Source: Bacillota bacterium
Lineage (GTDB): Bacteria; Bacillota; Clostridia; Christensenellales; Aristaeellaceae
Reading direction: 5' to 3'
Assembly: GCA_023413135.1 (NCBI GenBank)
Contig: JAEZQK010000114.1
Coordinates: 1-64,000 of the forward strand
Length of the DNA stretch: 64,000 nt
The notes under the pieces: generated by a model
The model's input: the letters and a program-made list of their open reading frames with translations, nothing else
What the model was told of the DNA's origin: nothing
The model's database searches: none
Part shown: positions 54,754-62,929 of the stretch, piece by piece
Position numbering within the stretch: the first letter of the stretch is position 1
Layout of the letters: each line of letters begins with the position of its first letter
Program-made: the position numbers and the translations under genes

Positions 54754-54866
54754 CTAGTTCCGGCAAGATATTGCCGGGAGCGACCGGTAGGGCGGGGGTG
54801 CTTGACACACATCAAACATTTGTGTTTTGGATTGATGTAACTATATGAGCGATAGGGAGTGCTGGA

Positions 54867-55445
54867 ATGTCGAAAGAATTTACGGTACCGGCCCGCAGCG
54901 GTACCGCTTTTGAAATGAAGCAAGGTGAAACAGTAACGGTGATAGACCTGGATGGGTCACAGGTTGTGGATTTCTTTGCTGTGGGGGCTGCAAATCCTGA
55001 AGAATTCCTGTCGACCGGGGTCACGATCGATATAAACGAATCCCTGATGTTGAAATGCGGGAATAAAATCTATACGAATCTTTACCGCGAGATGTTTGAA
55101 ATCGTATACGATGACGTGGAAGAACACGATTTGCTTCATCCCTGCTGCCGCCCTGAAATGTATAATTTTTTCTATCATAACGGGGATGGCCATCCAAGTT
55201 GCTTTGATAACATCAGCCACGCGCTTAAACAGAAATTTGGTATTATCCATCCGGTCAACCTATTCATGTATACCGAGATATTGACGGATGGAAGGATCAA
55301 GGTAAAGAAGCCGCTGTCAAAGGCTGGGGACCGTGTGACACTGCTTGCAAAAATGGACGTGACTGTTGGCCTCGCGGCTTGCAGTGTCAGCGAGAGCATG
55401 TGCAATGGTGGAAAATGCTCGTCCATTAAGATCATCATCGGTTAA
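54867..55445 (+). CDS. DUF1989 (urea carboxylase-associated family) protein
   Basis: 192-aa protein of the family often found beside urea carboxylase. Seen: RSGTAFEMKQGETVTVIDLDGSQVVDFFAVGAANPEEFLSTGVTIDINESL at the N-terminus, then EEHDLLHPCCRPEMYN and a C-terminal VTVGLAACSVSES..NGGKCSSIKI. Conserved Cys and His residues suggest a metal site. No urea carboxylase or allophanate hydrolase genes are nearby. Codon use appears somewhat more A/T-rich than that of its neighbours. ATG 54867 follows GGGAGTGCTGG. Its 3' end overlaps the convergent MBL gene by 11 bases. Confidence 0.82.
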   Translation: MSKEFTVPARSGTAFEMKQGETVTVIDLDGSQVVDFFAVGAANPEEFLSTGVTIDINESLMLKCGNKIYTNLYREMFEIVYDDVEEHDLLHPCCRPEMYNFFYHNGDGHPSCFDNISHALKQKFGIIHPVNLFMYTEILTDGRIKVKKPLSKAGDRVTLLAKMDVTVGLAACSVSESMCNGGKCSSIKIIIG

Positions 55446-56190
55446 AGTATCTGGTTGCCAGCTCTTGAAGCCTAAAATGAACATCCCCCCGATACACCCC
55501 GCCATGATAGCAAACGACGGTTTCTATATCATAGCTTGCAAGCTTGCGCAGGGAGGCCTGCATCGCCGTTCTGTCATATAGGAACCAGTCCGGTGCCGAC
55601 AATAACTCTCCGCCTGTAACGTTCAATGCATCGCCTGCAATCAGCATGCGGCTGCTTTTCAGGTAAAGGCTGATATGCCCCGGTGTATGGCCCGGTGTAT
55701 ATACGACCTGTATGCCGCAGGGCAGCAGTTGGCCATCTTCCACCGTTCCTGTTACAGGGACCCCCAGGCTTTTGTAGTTTGCCCGCAGGCTTTGAACAAG
55801 CGCCAAAAGCTGCGCATGCTGTTCGCCGCTTAGCTTATCGACCCTTTCTTCCATTTTGGCAAGCCTAAGTGGCGGCACATCGCATTGGATATAAGGCTTT
55901 TCCTGGGCGTGACAGAGAATCGACACGCTTTGTGGTGCCATGGACAACAGCCTTCCCAGGCTGCCTATATGGTCTGTGTCCGCATGGGTCAATACGATAT
56001 GGGTCAGCAGCGATAAAGAAACTCCAGCCGCATACATGGCGCCGGCGATTTGCTCCGCCGCGCCTGGCAGCCCAGTGTCCACCAGGATAGCCTGCATATC
56101 ATCCCAAATCACAACGGGATGCATTATATCATCTCCGTTTTGCAATTTTGCGGGTATGGAAAGAATGGATACCTTTGCTAACGTGGTCAT
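55435..56190 (-). CDS. Metallo-beta-lactamase-fold hydrolase
   Basis: 251-aa protein. The metal motif reads THADTDHIGS, i.e. HXDXDH in place of HXHXDH, a known variant. Further ligands: TPGHTPGHISLYL, AGDALNV and CYHGGVY. Probably a thioesterase or lactonase-like hydrolase; substrate unknown. ATG 56190 follows GGAGGT; a much longer frame upstream lacks conservation. Confidence 0.88.
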   Translation of the reverse strand: MTTLAKVSILSIPAKLQNGDDIMHPVVIWDDMQAILVDTGLPGAAEQIAGAMYAAGVSLSLLTHIVLTHADTDHIGSLGRLLSMAPQSVSILCHAQEKPYIQCDVPPLRLAKMEERVDKLSGEQHAQLLALVQSLRANYKSLGVPVTGTVEDGQLLPCGIQVVYTPGHTPGHISLYLKSSRMLIAGDALNVTGGELLSAPDWFLYDRTAMQASLRKLASYDIETVVCYHGGVYRGDVHFRLQELATRYFNR

Positions 56191-56300
56191 AAAAAAACCT
56201 CCATCATATCTGATGAAGGTTATATAACATGGCGCAGAAAGTAAATCAACCCTACTAAGTTTTATCATATCACAAAAATATTTTTTTGTCAAGTGCCATT

Positions 56301-56342
56301 GTGCAGCCTTGAGCACGGCCCGTGCAGCCTTAAGCACGGCCC
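56301..56342. repeat. 21-bp tandem duplication upstream of fhs
   Basis: GTGCAGCCTTGAGCACGGCCC and a one-base variant (56301-56321, 56322-56342). Each unit contains the small palindrome GTGC...GCAC. It lies 19 bases upstream of the fhs -35. Confidence 0.8.
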
Positions 56343-56360
56343 GAATCACTTTTCTTCGTC

Positions 56361-56389
56361 TTGCGCAAATATCGGCATTCCGATATAAT
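56361..56389 (+). promoter_or_regulatory. Promoter of fhs
   Basis: TTGCGC (56361-56366), 17 bases, TATAAT (56384-56389), 39 bases before the start. Confidence 0.6.
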
Positions 56390-56427
56390 GATCTGTAATG
56401 TGCAAGATATGGAAAGGTTGTGACCGC

Positions 56428-58098
56428 ATGGCAACAGATCTTCAAATCGCAAGAGCCGCAACGCCAAAGCCTATTCAAGCCGTTGCCGAAGCCGCCGGAT
56501 TCCTTCCGGAAACGCTGCATCCCTATGGCCATCTTATTGCCAAAGTGGACCCGGCAACCTATCTCAAGCGGGAATCAAAAGCCCGCCTGGTGCTGGTAAC
56601 GGCCATCTCTCCCACTCCCGCGGGGGAAGGGAAGACCACCATCAGCGTGGGCCTGGCGGACGGCATGACATATACGGGGCGCAAGGCTATGCTGGCCCTT
56701 CGGGAACCGTCCTTGGGCCCGGTATTCGGCATGAAGGGCGGAGCAACCGGCGGCGGTTACGCGCAAGTATTGCCTATGGAGGCCATCAACCTGCACTTTA
56801 CGGGCGACCTGCACGCCATCACAGCGGCCAACAACCTGCTTGCCGCTATGGTGGACAACCATATCCAGCAAGGCAACGAGTTAGGCATTGACCCGCGGCT
56901 TGTCACCTGGCGGCGCTGCATGGACTTAAACGACAGGCAGCTTCGCTTCATCGTGTCCGGCATGGGCGGAAAATCCAACGGAACACCCCGGGAGGACGGG
57001 TTTGATATCACCGCCGCCAGCGAGGTGATGGCGGTATTTTGCCTGGCCCGGGATTTGAGCGATTTAAAGGCACGCCTGGCAAAACTGGTGGTGGGCCGTA
57101 CCTATACCGGCGAAGTGGTCACCGCGGGCGATCTACACGCCCAGGGCGCTATGGCCGCGCTTTTGCGGGATGCGCTGATGCCAAACCTAGTCCAGACCAT
57201 CGACGGCACGCCCTGCCTGATGCACGGCGGTCCCTTCGCCAACATCGCCCACGGCTGCAATAGCGTCATTGCCACGCAAACGGCTATGCGCATGGCGGAT
57301 TACGTTGTAACGGAAGCCGGCTTCGGCGCGGACTTGGGCGCGGAAAAGTTTTTGGATATCAAATGCCGTGCGACAGGCATGTGGCCGGACGCCATCGTAA
57401 TCGTGGCCACCATCCGGGCACTCAAGCACCACGGCGGCTGCCCGAAGGAAGCGCTTTCCCAGGAGAATCTTTCCGCGTTGGAAAAAGGCCTGGAAAACTT
57501 ATACACCCATCTTGACCATATTCAAAACGTATGGCACCGCCCGGCGGTGGTGGCCATCAACCGCTTTATGACCGATACTTCCGCGGAAATCGCATTGATT
57601 CAAGCGGCTATGGAAAAGCTGTCCGTACCCTGCGCATTGTGCGAGGCATGGGAAAAGGGCGGCCGGGGCGCTAAAGCTTTAGCCGATGCCGTATGCAAGG
57701 CTTGTGAGGTCAATCCGCGGCAAACGCCCTCCTACACGTATCCAAGCGAACTGCCCCTGGCGGTGAAGATACAGACAATCGCCCAAAAAATCTACGGTGC
57801 GGCTGAAGTCAATTTCGCCCCCGGCGTACTGTCCCAGTTGAAAAAATGGGAGCAGGAGGGATATGGTGCGTATCCCGTCTGTATCGCTAAAACGCAGTAT
57901 TCCCTGTCGGATAATCCCAAGCTTCTGGGCGCGCCCAAAGACCACACCCTCACGGTGCGCAGTGTGCGCCTGTCCGCGGGCGCAGGTTTTGTGGTGGCCT
58001 TCGCGGGTGATATCATCGCCATGCCGGGGCTGCCCAAAGTTCCCGCGGCCCTTTCCATCGACGTGGATAAGGACGGGAACATCACAGGCCTATTTTGA
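56428..58098 (+). CDS. fhs: Formate--tetrahydrofolate ligase
   Basis: Makes 10-formyl-THF from formate, THF and ATP, 556 aa. Seen: the P-loop TPAGEGKTT near residue 64, REPSLGPVFGMKGGATGGGYAQV, the folate-site region FTGDLHAITAANNLLAAMVDNHIQQGN and TEAGFGADLGAEKFLDIKCR. Important for purine synthesis and, in acetogens, the Wood-Ljungdahl methyl branch; no other pathway genes are nearby. ATG 56428 is preceded by AAAGGTTGTGACCGC; an in-frame ATG at 56398 is only nine bases after the -10. Confidence 0.98.
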   Translation: MATDLQIARAATPKPIQAVAEAAGFLPETLHPYGHLIAKVDPATYLKRESKARLVLVTAISPTPAGEGKTTISVGLADGMTYTGRKAMLALREPSLGPVFGMKGGATGGGYAQVLPMEAINLHFTGDLHAITAANNLLAAMVDNHIQQGNELGIDPRLVTWRRCMDLNDRQLRFIVSGMGGKSNGTPREDGFDITAASEVMAVFCLARDLSDLKARLAKLVVGRTYTGEVVTAGDLHAQGAMAALLRDALMPNLVQTIDGTPCLMHGGPFANIAHGCNSVIATQTAMRMADYVVTEAGFGADLGAEKFLDIKCRATGMWPDAIVIVATIRALKHHGGCPKEALSQENLSALEKGLENLYTHLDHIQNVWHRPAVVAINRFMTDTSAEIALIQAAMEKLSVPCALCEAWEKGGRGAKALADAVCKACEVNPRQTPSYTYPSELPLAVKIQTIAQKIYGAAEVNFAPGVLSQLKKWEQEGYGAYPVCIAKTQYSLSDNPKLLGAPKDHTLTVRSVRLSAGAGFVVAFAGDIIAMPGLPKVPAALSIDVDKDGNITGLF

Positions 58099-58117
58099 CG
58101 GTTGAGGTGAAGAAAGC

Positions 58118-58609
58118 ATGCAAAGCCTGCAAATGCAATTGTTGGAGATATTACGGGAGGATTGCCGCATCCCTCTGGAAAAGCTGGCCGTCATGACCGG
58201 CCATACGCTTGATGAGGTAGCCCAGGCCATCGACGATATGGAAAAGCGCCGGGTGATCTTGCGCTATTCCCCCATCATCAATTGGGACATGACCGACCGG
58301 GAGCGGGTGGAGGCCATGATCGAGGTGCGCGTCACCCCCCAAAGGGACATGGGCTTTGACGCCGTAGCCTCCCGCATCTACCGCTTTGAGGAAGTCAAAA
58401 GTGTATATCTGATGAGCGGAGCCTACGACCTTTTGCTGCTGGTGGAGGCCCATACTTTGAAAGAGCTTGCCTTCTTTGTCAGCGAAAAACTGAGCCCCCT
58501 GGAAATGGTCACAGGAACTGCCACCCATTTCGTGCTCAAGCGCTATAAATCCGACGGCGTTATTTTCGATACCGACCGGTCCGACCGCAGATTGGTGGTT
58601 TCGCCGTGA
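58118..58609 (+). CDS. Lrp/AsnC-family transcriptional regulator
   Basis: 163-aa feast/famine regulator. N-terminal HTH (LLEILREDCRIPLEKLAVMTGHTLDEVAQAIDDMEKRRVILRYSPIINW) and C-terminal RAM ligand domain (EAMIEVRVTPQRDMGFDAVASRIYRFEEVKSVYLMSGAYDLLLLVEA). It overlaps the aminotransferase by four bases (GTGA), the same organisation as alaR-alaT of Bacillus. Probably senses an amino acid handled by that enzyme. ATG 58118 follows GAGGTGAAGAAAGC. Confidence 0.93.
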   Translation: MQSLQMQLLEILREDCRIPLEKLAVMTGHTLDEVAQAIDDMEKRRVILRYSPIINWDMTDRERVEAMIEVRVTPQRDMGFDAVASRIYRFEEVKSVYLMSGAYDLLLLVEAHTLKELAFFVSEKLSPLEMVTGTATHFVLKRYKSDGVIFDTDRSDRRLVVSP

Positions 58610-59790
58610 GCATTGATTATTCCAAATATATCAACCCCAGGGTGGCAGCCGTCGCTCCCAGCGGCATCCGCAAGTTTTTTGACATCGTGGCCACCATGCC
58701 CGACGCCATTTCCCTGGGTGTGGGCGAGCCGGATTTCATTACCCCATATCACATCCGCAACGCCGCCATCAACAGCATCCTGGACGGGGAGACGCAGTAT
58801 ACCTCCAACTGGGGCATTCTTTCCCTGCGCCGGGAGATCGCCTGGTACCTTGCAAACCGCTGCCATATCACCTACGACCCCAATCAGGAAATCCTGGTGA
58901 CGGTGGGTGCCAGCGAAGGCATCGATCTTGCGCTGCGCACGCTTACAAATCCGGGCGACGAGGTGCTGGTGCCCGAGCCCAGCTACGTCAGCTACAGCCC
59001 CAGCGTATTATTTGCCGGCGGTACCCCCGTGGCGGTGAAGACGGACAACACCACCGCATTTCGGCTGACAGCGCAGTCCATCCGGGAGAAGATCACCCCC
59101 CGCACCAAGGCGCTGATCCTGCCCTACCCCAACAACCCCACCGGCGCCATCATGGAGCGGGCCGATCTGCTCCGTATCGCCGAGGTGGTCAAAGAAAACA
59201 ATATTCTGGTGATCAGCGATGAAATCTACAGCGAGCTGACCTATGGCCCAGAACCTCATGTCAGCTTTGCCAGCCTCCCAGATATGTGGGAGCGGACCAT
59301 TACCATCAATGGCTTCAGCAAAGCCTTTGCCATGACGGGCTGGCGCATGGGCTATGTATGCGCCCCAGCGCCGGTCATCGCGGCTATGTTCAAAATTCAT
59401 CAATACGCCATCATGTGCGCGCCACGGCAGGGCCAGGTGGCCGCCGAGGAGGCGCTGAAAGCCGGCCGGGAAAACAATTATGAGGACGTGGTCCAAATGC
59501 GCGCAAGCTATGACCGCCGCCGCAGGCTGATGGTGGACGCTTTCTGCAAAATGGGCCTGGATTGCTTTGAACCCTTGGGCGCGTTTTACGTGTTTCCTTC
59601 CATCCGCAAAACGGGCCTTAGCAGCGAAGAATTCTGTGCGCGGCTGCTCAACCGTTACCAGGTAGTCTGCGTGCCTGGCACCGCCTTTGGTCAAAGCGGG
59701 GAAGGGCACATTCGATGCTGCTACGCCACGGCATTGAGCAAATTGAGCACGGCTTTGGAAAGAATCGAAGCCTTCATCAAAGAGCTGTAA
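58606..59790 (+). CDS. PLP-dependent aminotransferase (class I/II)
   Basis: 394-aa fold-type I enzyme. The PLP lysine is in NGFSKAFAMTGWRMGYVCAP; also seen are LGVGEPDFITPYHIRNAAI, the TVGASEGIDLALRTLTNPGDEVL stretch and YPNNPTGAIMERADLLRIA. It resembles PatA/AlaT-type enzymes; alanine or aromatic amino acids are plausible substrates. The GTG start overlaps the Lrp-type regulator stop and is probably translated by coupling. Confidence 0.94.
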   Translation: MSIDYSKYINPRVAAVAPSGIRKFFDIVATMPDAISLGVGEPDFITPYHIRNAAINSILDGETQYTSNWGILSLRREIAWYLANRCHITYDPNQEILVTVGASEGIDLALRTLTNPGDEVLVPEPSYVSYSPSVLFAGGTPVAVKTDNTTAFRLTAQSIREKITPRTKALILPYPNNPTGAIMERADLLRIAEVVKENNILVISDEIYSELTYGPEPHVSFASLPDMWERTITINGFSKAFAMTGWRMGYVCAPAPVIAAMFKIHQYAIMCAPRQGQVAAEEALKAGRENNYEDVVQMRASYDRRRRLMVDAFCKMGLDCFEPLGAFYVFPSIRKTGLSSEEFCARLLNRYQVVCVPGTAFGQSGEGHIRCCYATALSKLSTALERIEAFIKEL

Positions 59791-59856
59791 TGCAGGGTTT
59801 TTGGTTTTTCCAACGTTCAAATGGTTAAAATACCCTTGTTTTCGGAGGTGCAATTC

Positions 59857-61005
59857 ATGCGTCGTGTCCTTTCCGGGCTCCTGGTCCTTATGATGTTCCT
59901 CACGCTTGGCGCTTTGGCGGAGGATGAGGAAATATCCTTCCTGGACCTGACGGGAGGGGGGCAAAGCCAGTCCAATACGCCGGACCCGGCGGCTTCGCAG
60001 GACCCGTCAAGCTCACAGCCCACGCCCACGATTGTCCCCTCCGCGGATGGCTCGATCCTCCTGACCATGAGCTTTACTGGGGACGTGACCATCGGCGGCG
60101 ATGTACGAAAGAGCGGCAAGTCCATTTTCGACAAAGAGCTGGACAAGCAAAAGGGCGACTTGACGTTCCCTTTCCGCAATGTGAAGGATATCTTCGCCCA
60201 GGACGACATGACCCTGGTGAACTTTGAGGGCACCCTGACTACCGCCCCCATTAATCCCGACAAGAGAGAAAACTCCTTCCTGTTTTCCGCGCCGCCGGAA
60301 TACGTTCAAATCTTGAATTCAGGCAATATCGAAGCTGTCTCCCTGGAGAACAACCACGTGTACGACCACGGCTCGGCCGGCTATACTGAAACGCAGCAGA
60401 CGCTTAAGAACGCGGGCATCGTCTATTCCGGCGGCGGCGAACTGGGCGTGTATGAGGCACAGGGCGTTCAGGTCGCCATGCTCTCCTACCAGACCTTCGA
60501 CCAATACCCCACGCTATTTGAGCAGGTGCCCAAGGATGTGGCAGCGGCCAAGGCACAATATCCTATTGTCATCGTCAGCTTCCACTGGGGTGTGGAGGTG
60601 GATTACAAGCCCAACGACAAACAGCAGAAGCTGGGCAAGATGACCATCGACGCCGGGGCGGACCTGGTCGTCGGCCACCACAGCCACCGCATCAACCCCA
60701 TTGAAATCTACAAGGGCAAGTACATCTGCTATTCACTTGGCAACTTCTCCTTCGCCGGCAACACAAAGCCCAGTGACATGAGCACCTATATCTTCCAGAC
60801 ACGATTCCGTATACTAAATGGCGTCGCCACGCCGGAGGGCTTCCGCATCATCCCCTGCCGCATTTCCTCCCGAACGGATTACAACGACTTTGCCCCCACT
60901 CCCTATGAAAACGGAAACAGCATTCAAAGCCTGCTCTCCGTGCTGAAAGACAACGGAAAGTCACTGGAAAACCCCGTGCCCAGCTACCCGCTGGAATGGG
61001 AATAG
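59857..61005 (+). CDS. CapA-like secreted metallophosphatase-fold protein
   Basis: 382-aa exported protein of the PGA_cap family (poly-gamma-glutamate capsule CapA fold). A signal peptide of about 20 residues (MRRVLSGLLVLMMFLTLGALA) is followed by a Ser/Pro/Gln-rich spacer and then SFTGDVTIGGD, NFEGTLT, SLENNHVYDHG, VSFHWGVEVDYKPNDKQQ and GHHSHRINPIEIYKGKYICYSLGNF. No capB/C genes are nearby. ATG 59857 follows GGAGGTGCAATTC. Such stand-alone proteins are common in clostridia and their substrate is unknown. Confidence 0.92.
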   Translation: MRRVLSGLLVLMMFLTLGALAEDEEISFLDLTGGGQSQSNTPDPAASQDPSSSQPTPTIVPSADGSILLTMSFTGDVTIGGDVRKSGKSIFDKELDKQKGDLTFPFRNVKDIFAQDDMTLVNFEGTLTTAPINPDKRENSFLFSAPPEYVQILNSGNIEAVSLENNHVYDHGSAGYTETQQTLKNAGIVYSGGGELGVYEAQGVQVAMLSYQTFDQYPTLFEQVPKDVAAAKAQYPIVIVSFHWGVEVDYKPNDKQQKLGKMTIDAGADLVVGHHSHRINPIEIYKGKYICYSLGNFSFAGNTKPSDMSTYIFQTRFRILNGVATPEGFRIIPCRISSRTDYNDFAPTPYENGNSIQSLLSVLKDNGKSLENPVPSYPLEWE

Positions 61006-61014
61006 GCAATTCTC

Positions 61015-61281
61015 AACAAACCTCGCCCGGACATTGGGGATATGGCTCCGAAGGTCCAGGGCTCCGGAACACCGCCCCCGCCAGTGGCGGAAATGGGCGG
61101 TGTGAAGGAGGCTGGCGAAACGAGCAATGCGAACGAATGTGAGCAGTGCGACGATTGAGCCAGATGGGAGGAAAGCCCTGGTCGCGTCCGCAGACGCGAA
61201 CCCCTTATACAAGCGTCATGATGAATACCTCAAGGTTCCCTTAATAAAAACAAACCTCGCCCGGACCTTGCAGGATATGGC
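61015..61281 (+). repeat. Direct repeat pair flanking family B copy 3
   Basis: AACAAACCTCGCCCGGAC.TTG..GGATATGGC occurs at 61015-61046 and again at 61249-61281 with a few differences. The second copy continues into the complete hairpin at 61258-61294; in the first the hairpin is broken by the repeat. This looks like an insertion with flanking duplication or a local duplication. Confidence 0.7.
61044..61206 (+). repeat. Family B intergenic repeat, copy 3
   Basis: Blocks in order: GGCTCCGAAGGTCCAGGGCT, GGAGGCTGGCGAAACGAGC, GCGACGATTGAGCCAGATGG, GAGGAAAGCCCTGGTCGCG, CGCAGACGCGAACCCC. The same blocks occur in inverted orientation at 10254-10418 and the two ends are joined at 6215-6271. Confidence 0.85.
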
Positions 61282-61294
61282 AAGCGTCCGGGCG
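61258..61294 (+). other. Strong hairpin upstream of the LeuB-like gene
   Basis: CGCCCGGAC-CTTGC / GCAAG-C-GTCCGGGCG: 14 base pairs with one bulge and an 8-base loop, 36 bases before the start codon. It could be a leader attenuator or the remaining terminator of capA. No U-run follows. Confidence 0.65.
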
Positions 61295-61330
61295 AATTAT
61301 TTATACCAAATAAAGATTAGGAGGTGCGCC

Positions 61331-62422
61331 ATGAGAGCAAGAATCGTCTGCCTGCCGGGGGACGGCATTGGCCCCGAGGTCATGCAAGAAGCAGTGCGGG
61401 TGCTGACCAGCGTGGCCTGCGCCTTTGACCATAGCTTCACCTTTGTGGAGGACAAGCTGGGCAGTGCCGCCATCCAGGCCTATGGCACGCCCCTTGCCGA
61501 TAAGACGCTGGATTCCTGCCGCTCGGCCGATGCCGTGCTCGTTGGCGCATCTAGCGGCCCCGCATGGGACAAGCTTTCGCAGGACATGCCTGTTAAGTCC
61601 GGTCTTCACCTTTTGCAAACCGGGCTGGGCTTATATGCCGGATTGCATCACTGCGCCATTCCCCCTGCACCGTCCGCCGCCTCCCCCCTCCGGGAAAATC
61701 TTGTAGGCAGCGTGGATATGACGCTTGTCTGGCCCCTTTCAGGCGGATCCGATGATTCATTCATGGAAGAAGAAGGGCAAAGACCTGTCGATACGGTATC
61801 AACCACGGCCATCCAGGCAGAGCAGGTAACGCGGCTGGCTTTCCGCCTGGCCAGGGAGCGGCGCAAGTCCGTCTGCTTGGCATTCCTTGCGGACCTTAGC
61901 GCCACCACCCGCCTGTGGCGGGAAACAAATCTGCGCGTATCCAGAGACTATCCGGATGTGGCCGCAAAATGGCTGGAAGCGGACCTGTGTGCCATAGAAC
62001 TTTTGAAGCGTCCCTCCAGGTTTGACATCCTGCTGGCCGGGCCGATGCTGCATCGCCCGCTGTCCGGCATCACTGCGGGGATCATCGGCAGCCTGGGCCT
62101 TGCCCCCTGTACCTTCGTGGGGGACAATTTGCCTTACGTTTATCTTCCTGCCCAGGGGGAGGAGGCTCTGCTTGCCGGGCGTGATATGGCCAACCCCATC
62201 GCCATGATCCTTTGCGCCGCCATGATGCTTCGAAAATCGCTTCACCTTTACAGTGAGGCGGACTGCGTGGAAATGGCCGTGAAAAACGTTTTGGATTCCG
62301 GATGGCGGACAGCCGATATGGCCATCGGCAATGAGCCTAGAGTAGGTACACAGGCCATTGGCAAGCTGATCGCGGAACAAGTGGATACGGCCGGCGCCAT
62401 TATGGGCGCGTTCCGAAGATAG
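61331..62422 (+). CDS. Isopropylmalate/isocitrate dehydrogenase family homologue, probable pseudoenzyme
   Basis: 363 aa, full family length, with clear LeuB signatures: VCLPGDGIGPEVMQEA, ADAVLVGASSGPAWD, TRLWRE, IGSLGLAP, ANPIAMILCAAMMLRKSL and DSGWRTADM. By my alignment to Thermus LeuB the key residues are changed: Arg94, Arg104, Arg132 become Gln96, His106, Trp134; Tyr139 becomes Asp141; catalytic Lys185 becomes Leu186; metal Asp241 and Asp245 become Arg242 and Gly246; His of HGSAPD becomes Gln275. Only Asp218 remains. The frame is intact and ATG 61331 follows AGGAGGTG, so it is not a decayed gene. No leu genes are nearby. The role is unknown. Confidence 0.85.
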   Translation: MRARIVCLPGDGIGPEVMQEAVRVLTSVACAFDHSFTFVEDKLGSAAIQAYGTPLADKTLDSCRSADAVLVGASSGPAWDKLSQDMPVKSGLHLLQTGLGLYAGLHHCAIPPAPSAASPLRENLVGSVDMTLVWPLSGGSDDSFMEEEGQRPVDTVSTTAIQAEQVTRLAFRLARERRKSVCLAFLADLSATTRLWRETNLRVSRDYPDVAAKWLEADLCAIELLKRPSRFDILLAGPMLHRPLSGITAGIIGSLGLAPCTFVGDNLPYVYLPAQGEEALLAGRDMANPIAMILCAAMMLRKSLHLYSEADCVEMAVKNVLDSGWRTADMAIGNEPRVGTQAIGKLIAEQVDTAGAIMGAFRR

Positions 62423-62429
62423 CGGCGTA

Positions 62430-62789
62430 CTATTCCGCTTCCAGGCCGGGAAAAAAGTCCTCAAGCTTCTTCAAAATGCGCAGATCGCCCTTTGTTTTGA
62501 CCTGGCCCTTCAAAAGCGCCATAGCGGGGCTTTTCCGCCCTTTTGCCATGTCCTCAAAGACGGGATACGTTGCCTCCGCCCTGGCTGCAAAAGGGCGGAA
62601 GCCTTCCGTCAACACGGTACAGCTTCTATTTCCCAGTACCATTTGATACGTCTTTTGAAGGTCCGTAAAGCAAATTTCCAGAACAATGCCCTCGTAGCCC
62701 GCACGGGGCTTGTATACCGATGCCGCCTTGTGCAAAAAAGCAAGGGCGGCATTTTCCTTTTCTGCTAAATGCATGTGATTCGTCTCCAT
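62430..62789 (-). CDS. SCP2-like sterol/lipid-binding domain protein
   Basis: 119-aa soluble protein resembling SCP-2 domains: a beta sheet start (YEGIVLEICFTDLQKTYQMVL) and the closing SPAMALLKGQVKTKGDLRILKKLEDFFPG, typical of the family. In bacteria such domains bind lipids or acyl chains; function here unknown. ATG 62789 follows GGAGGAAA at about 11 bases; ATG MHLAEKEN six residues later is an alternative. It ends eight bases from the convergent LeuB-like gene. Confidence 0.8.
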   Translation of the reverse strand: METNHMHLAEKENAALAFLHKAASVYKPRAGYEGIVLEICFTDLQKTYQMVLGNRSCTVLTEGFRPFAARAEATYPVFEDMAKGRKSPAMALLKGQVKTKGDLRILKKLEDFFPGLEAE

Positions 62790-62881
62790 GTGCTAACGTG
62801 TTTCCTCCTGCATCTTTATATGCCAGATCCTTCTGCCAGGGATTGCGATTGCTTGGCAAACCCATTCATTTTCGCCTAAAA

Positions 62882-62900
62882 GCCGTAGGGGCGATTATTA
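62882..62900 (-). repeat. Solo end of a family A repeat
   Basis: GCCGTAGGGGCGATTATTA matches one end of the family A unit; the remainder of the element is missing. Confidence 0.6.
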
Positions 62901-62929
62901 GTTTATAGTCCATTAGTATGCTTCCCGCG

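Noticed and set aside
56301..56342. CRISPR-like repeats or a shared motif with 34384-34396 (TTGTGCAGCCTTG)
   Set aside because: Only two adjacent 21-base units without spacers; the 13-base match to 34 kb is expected by chance many times in a window of this size.
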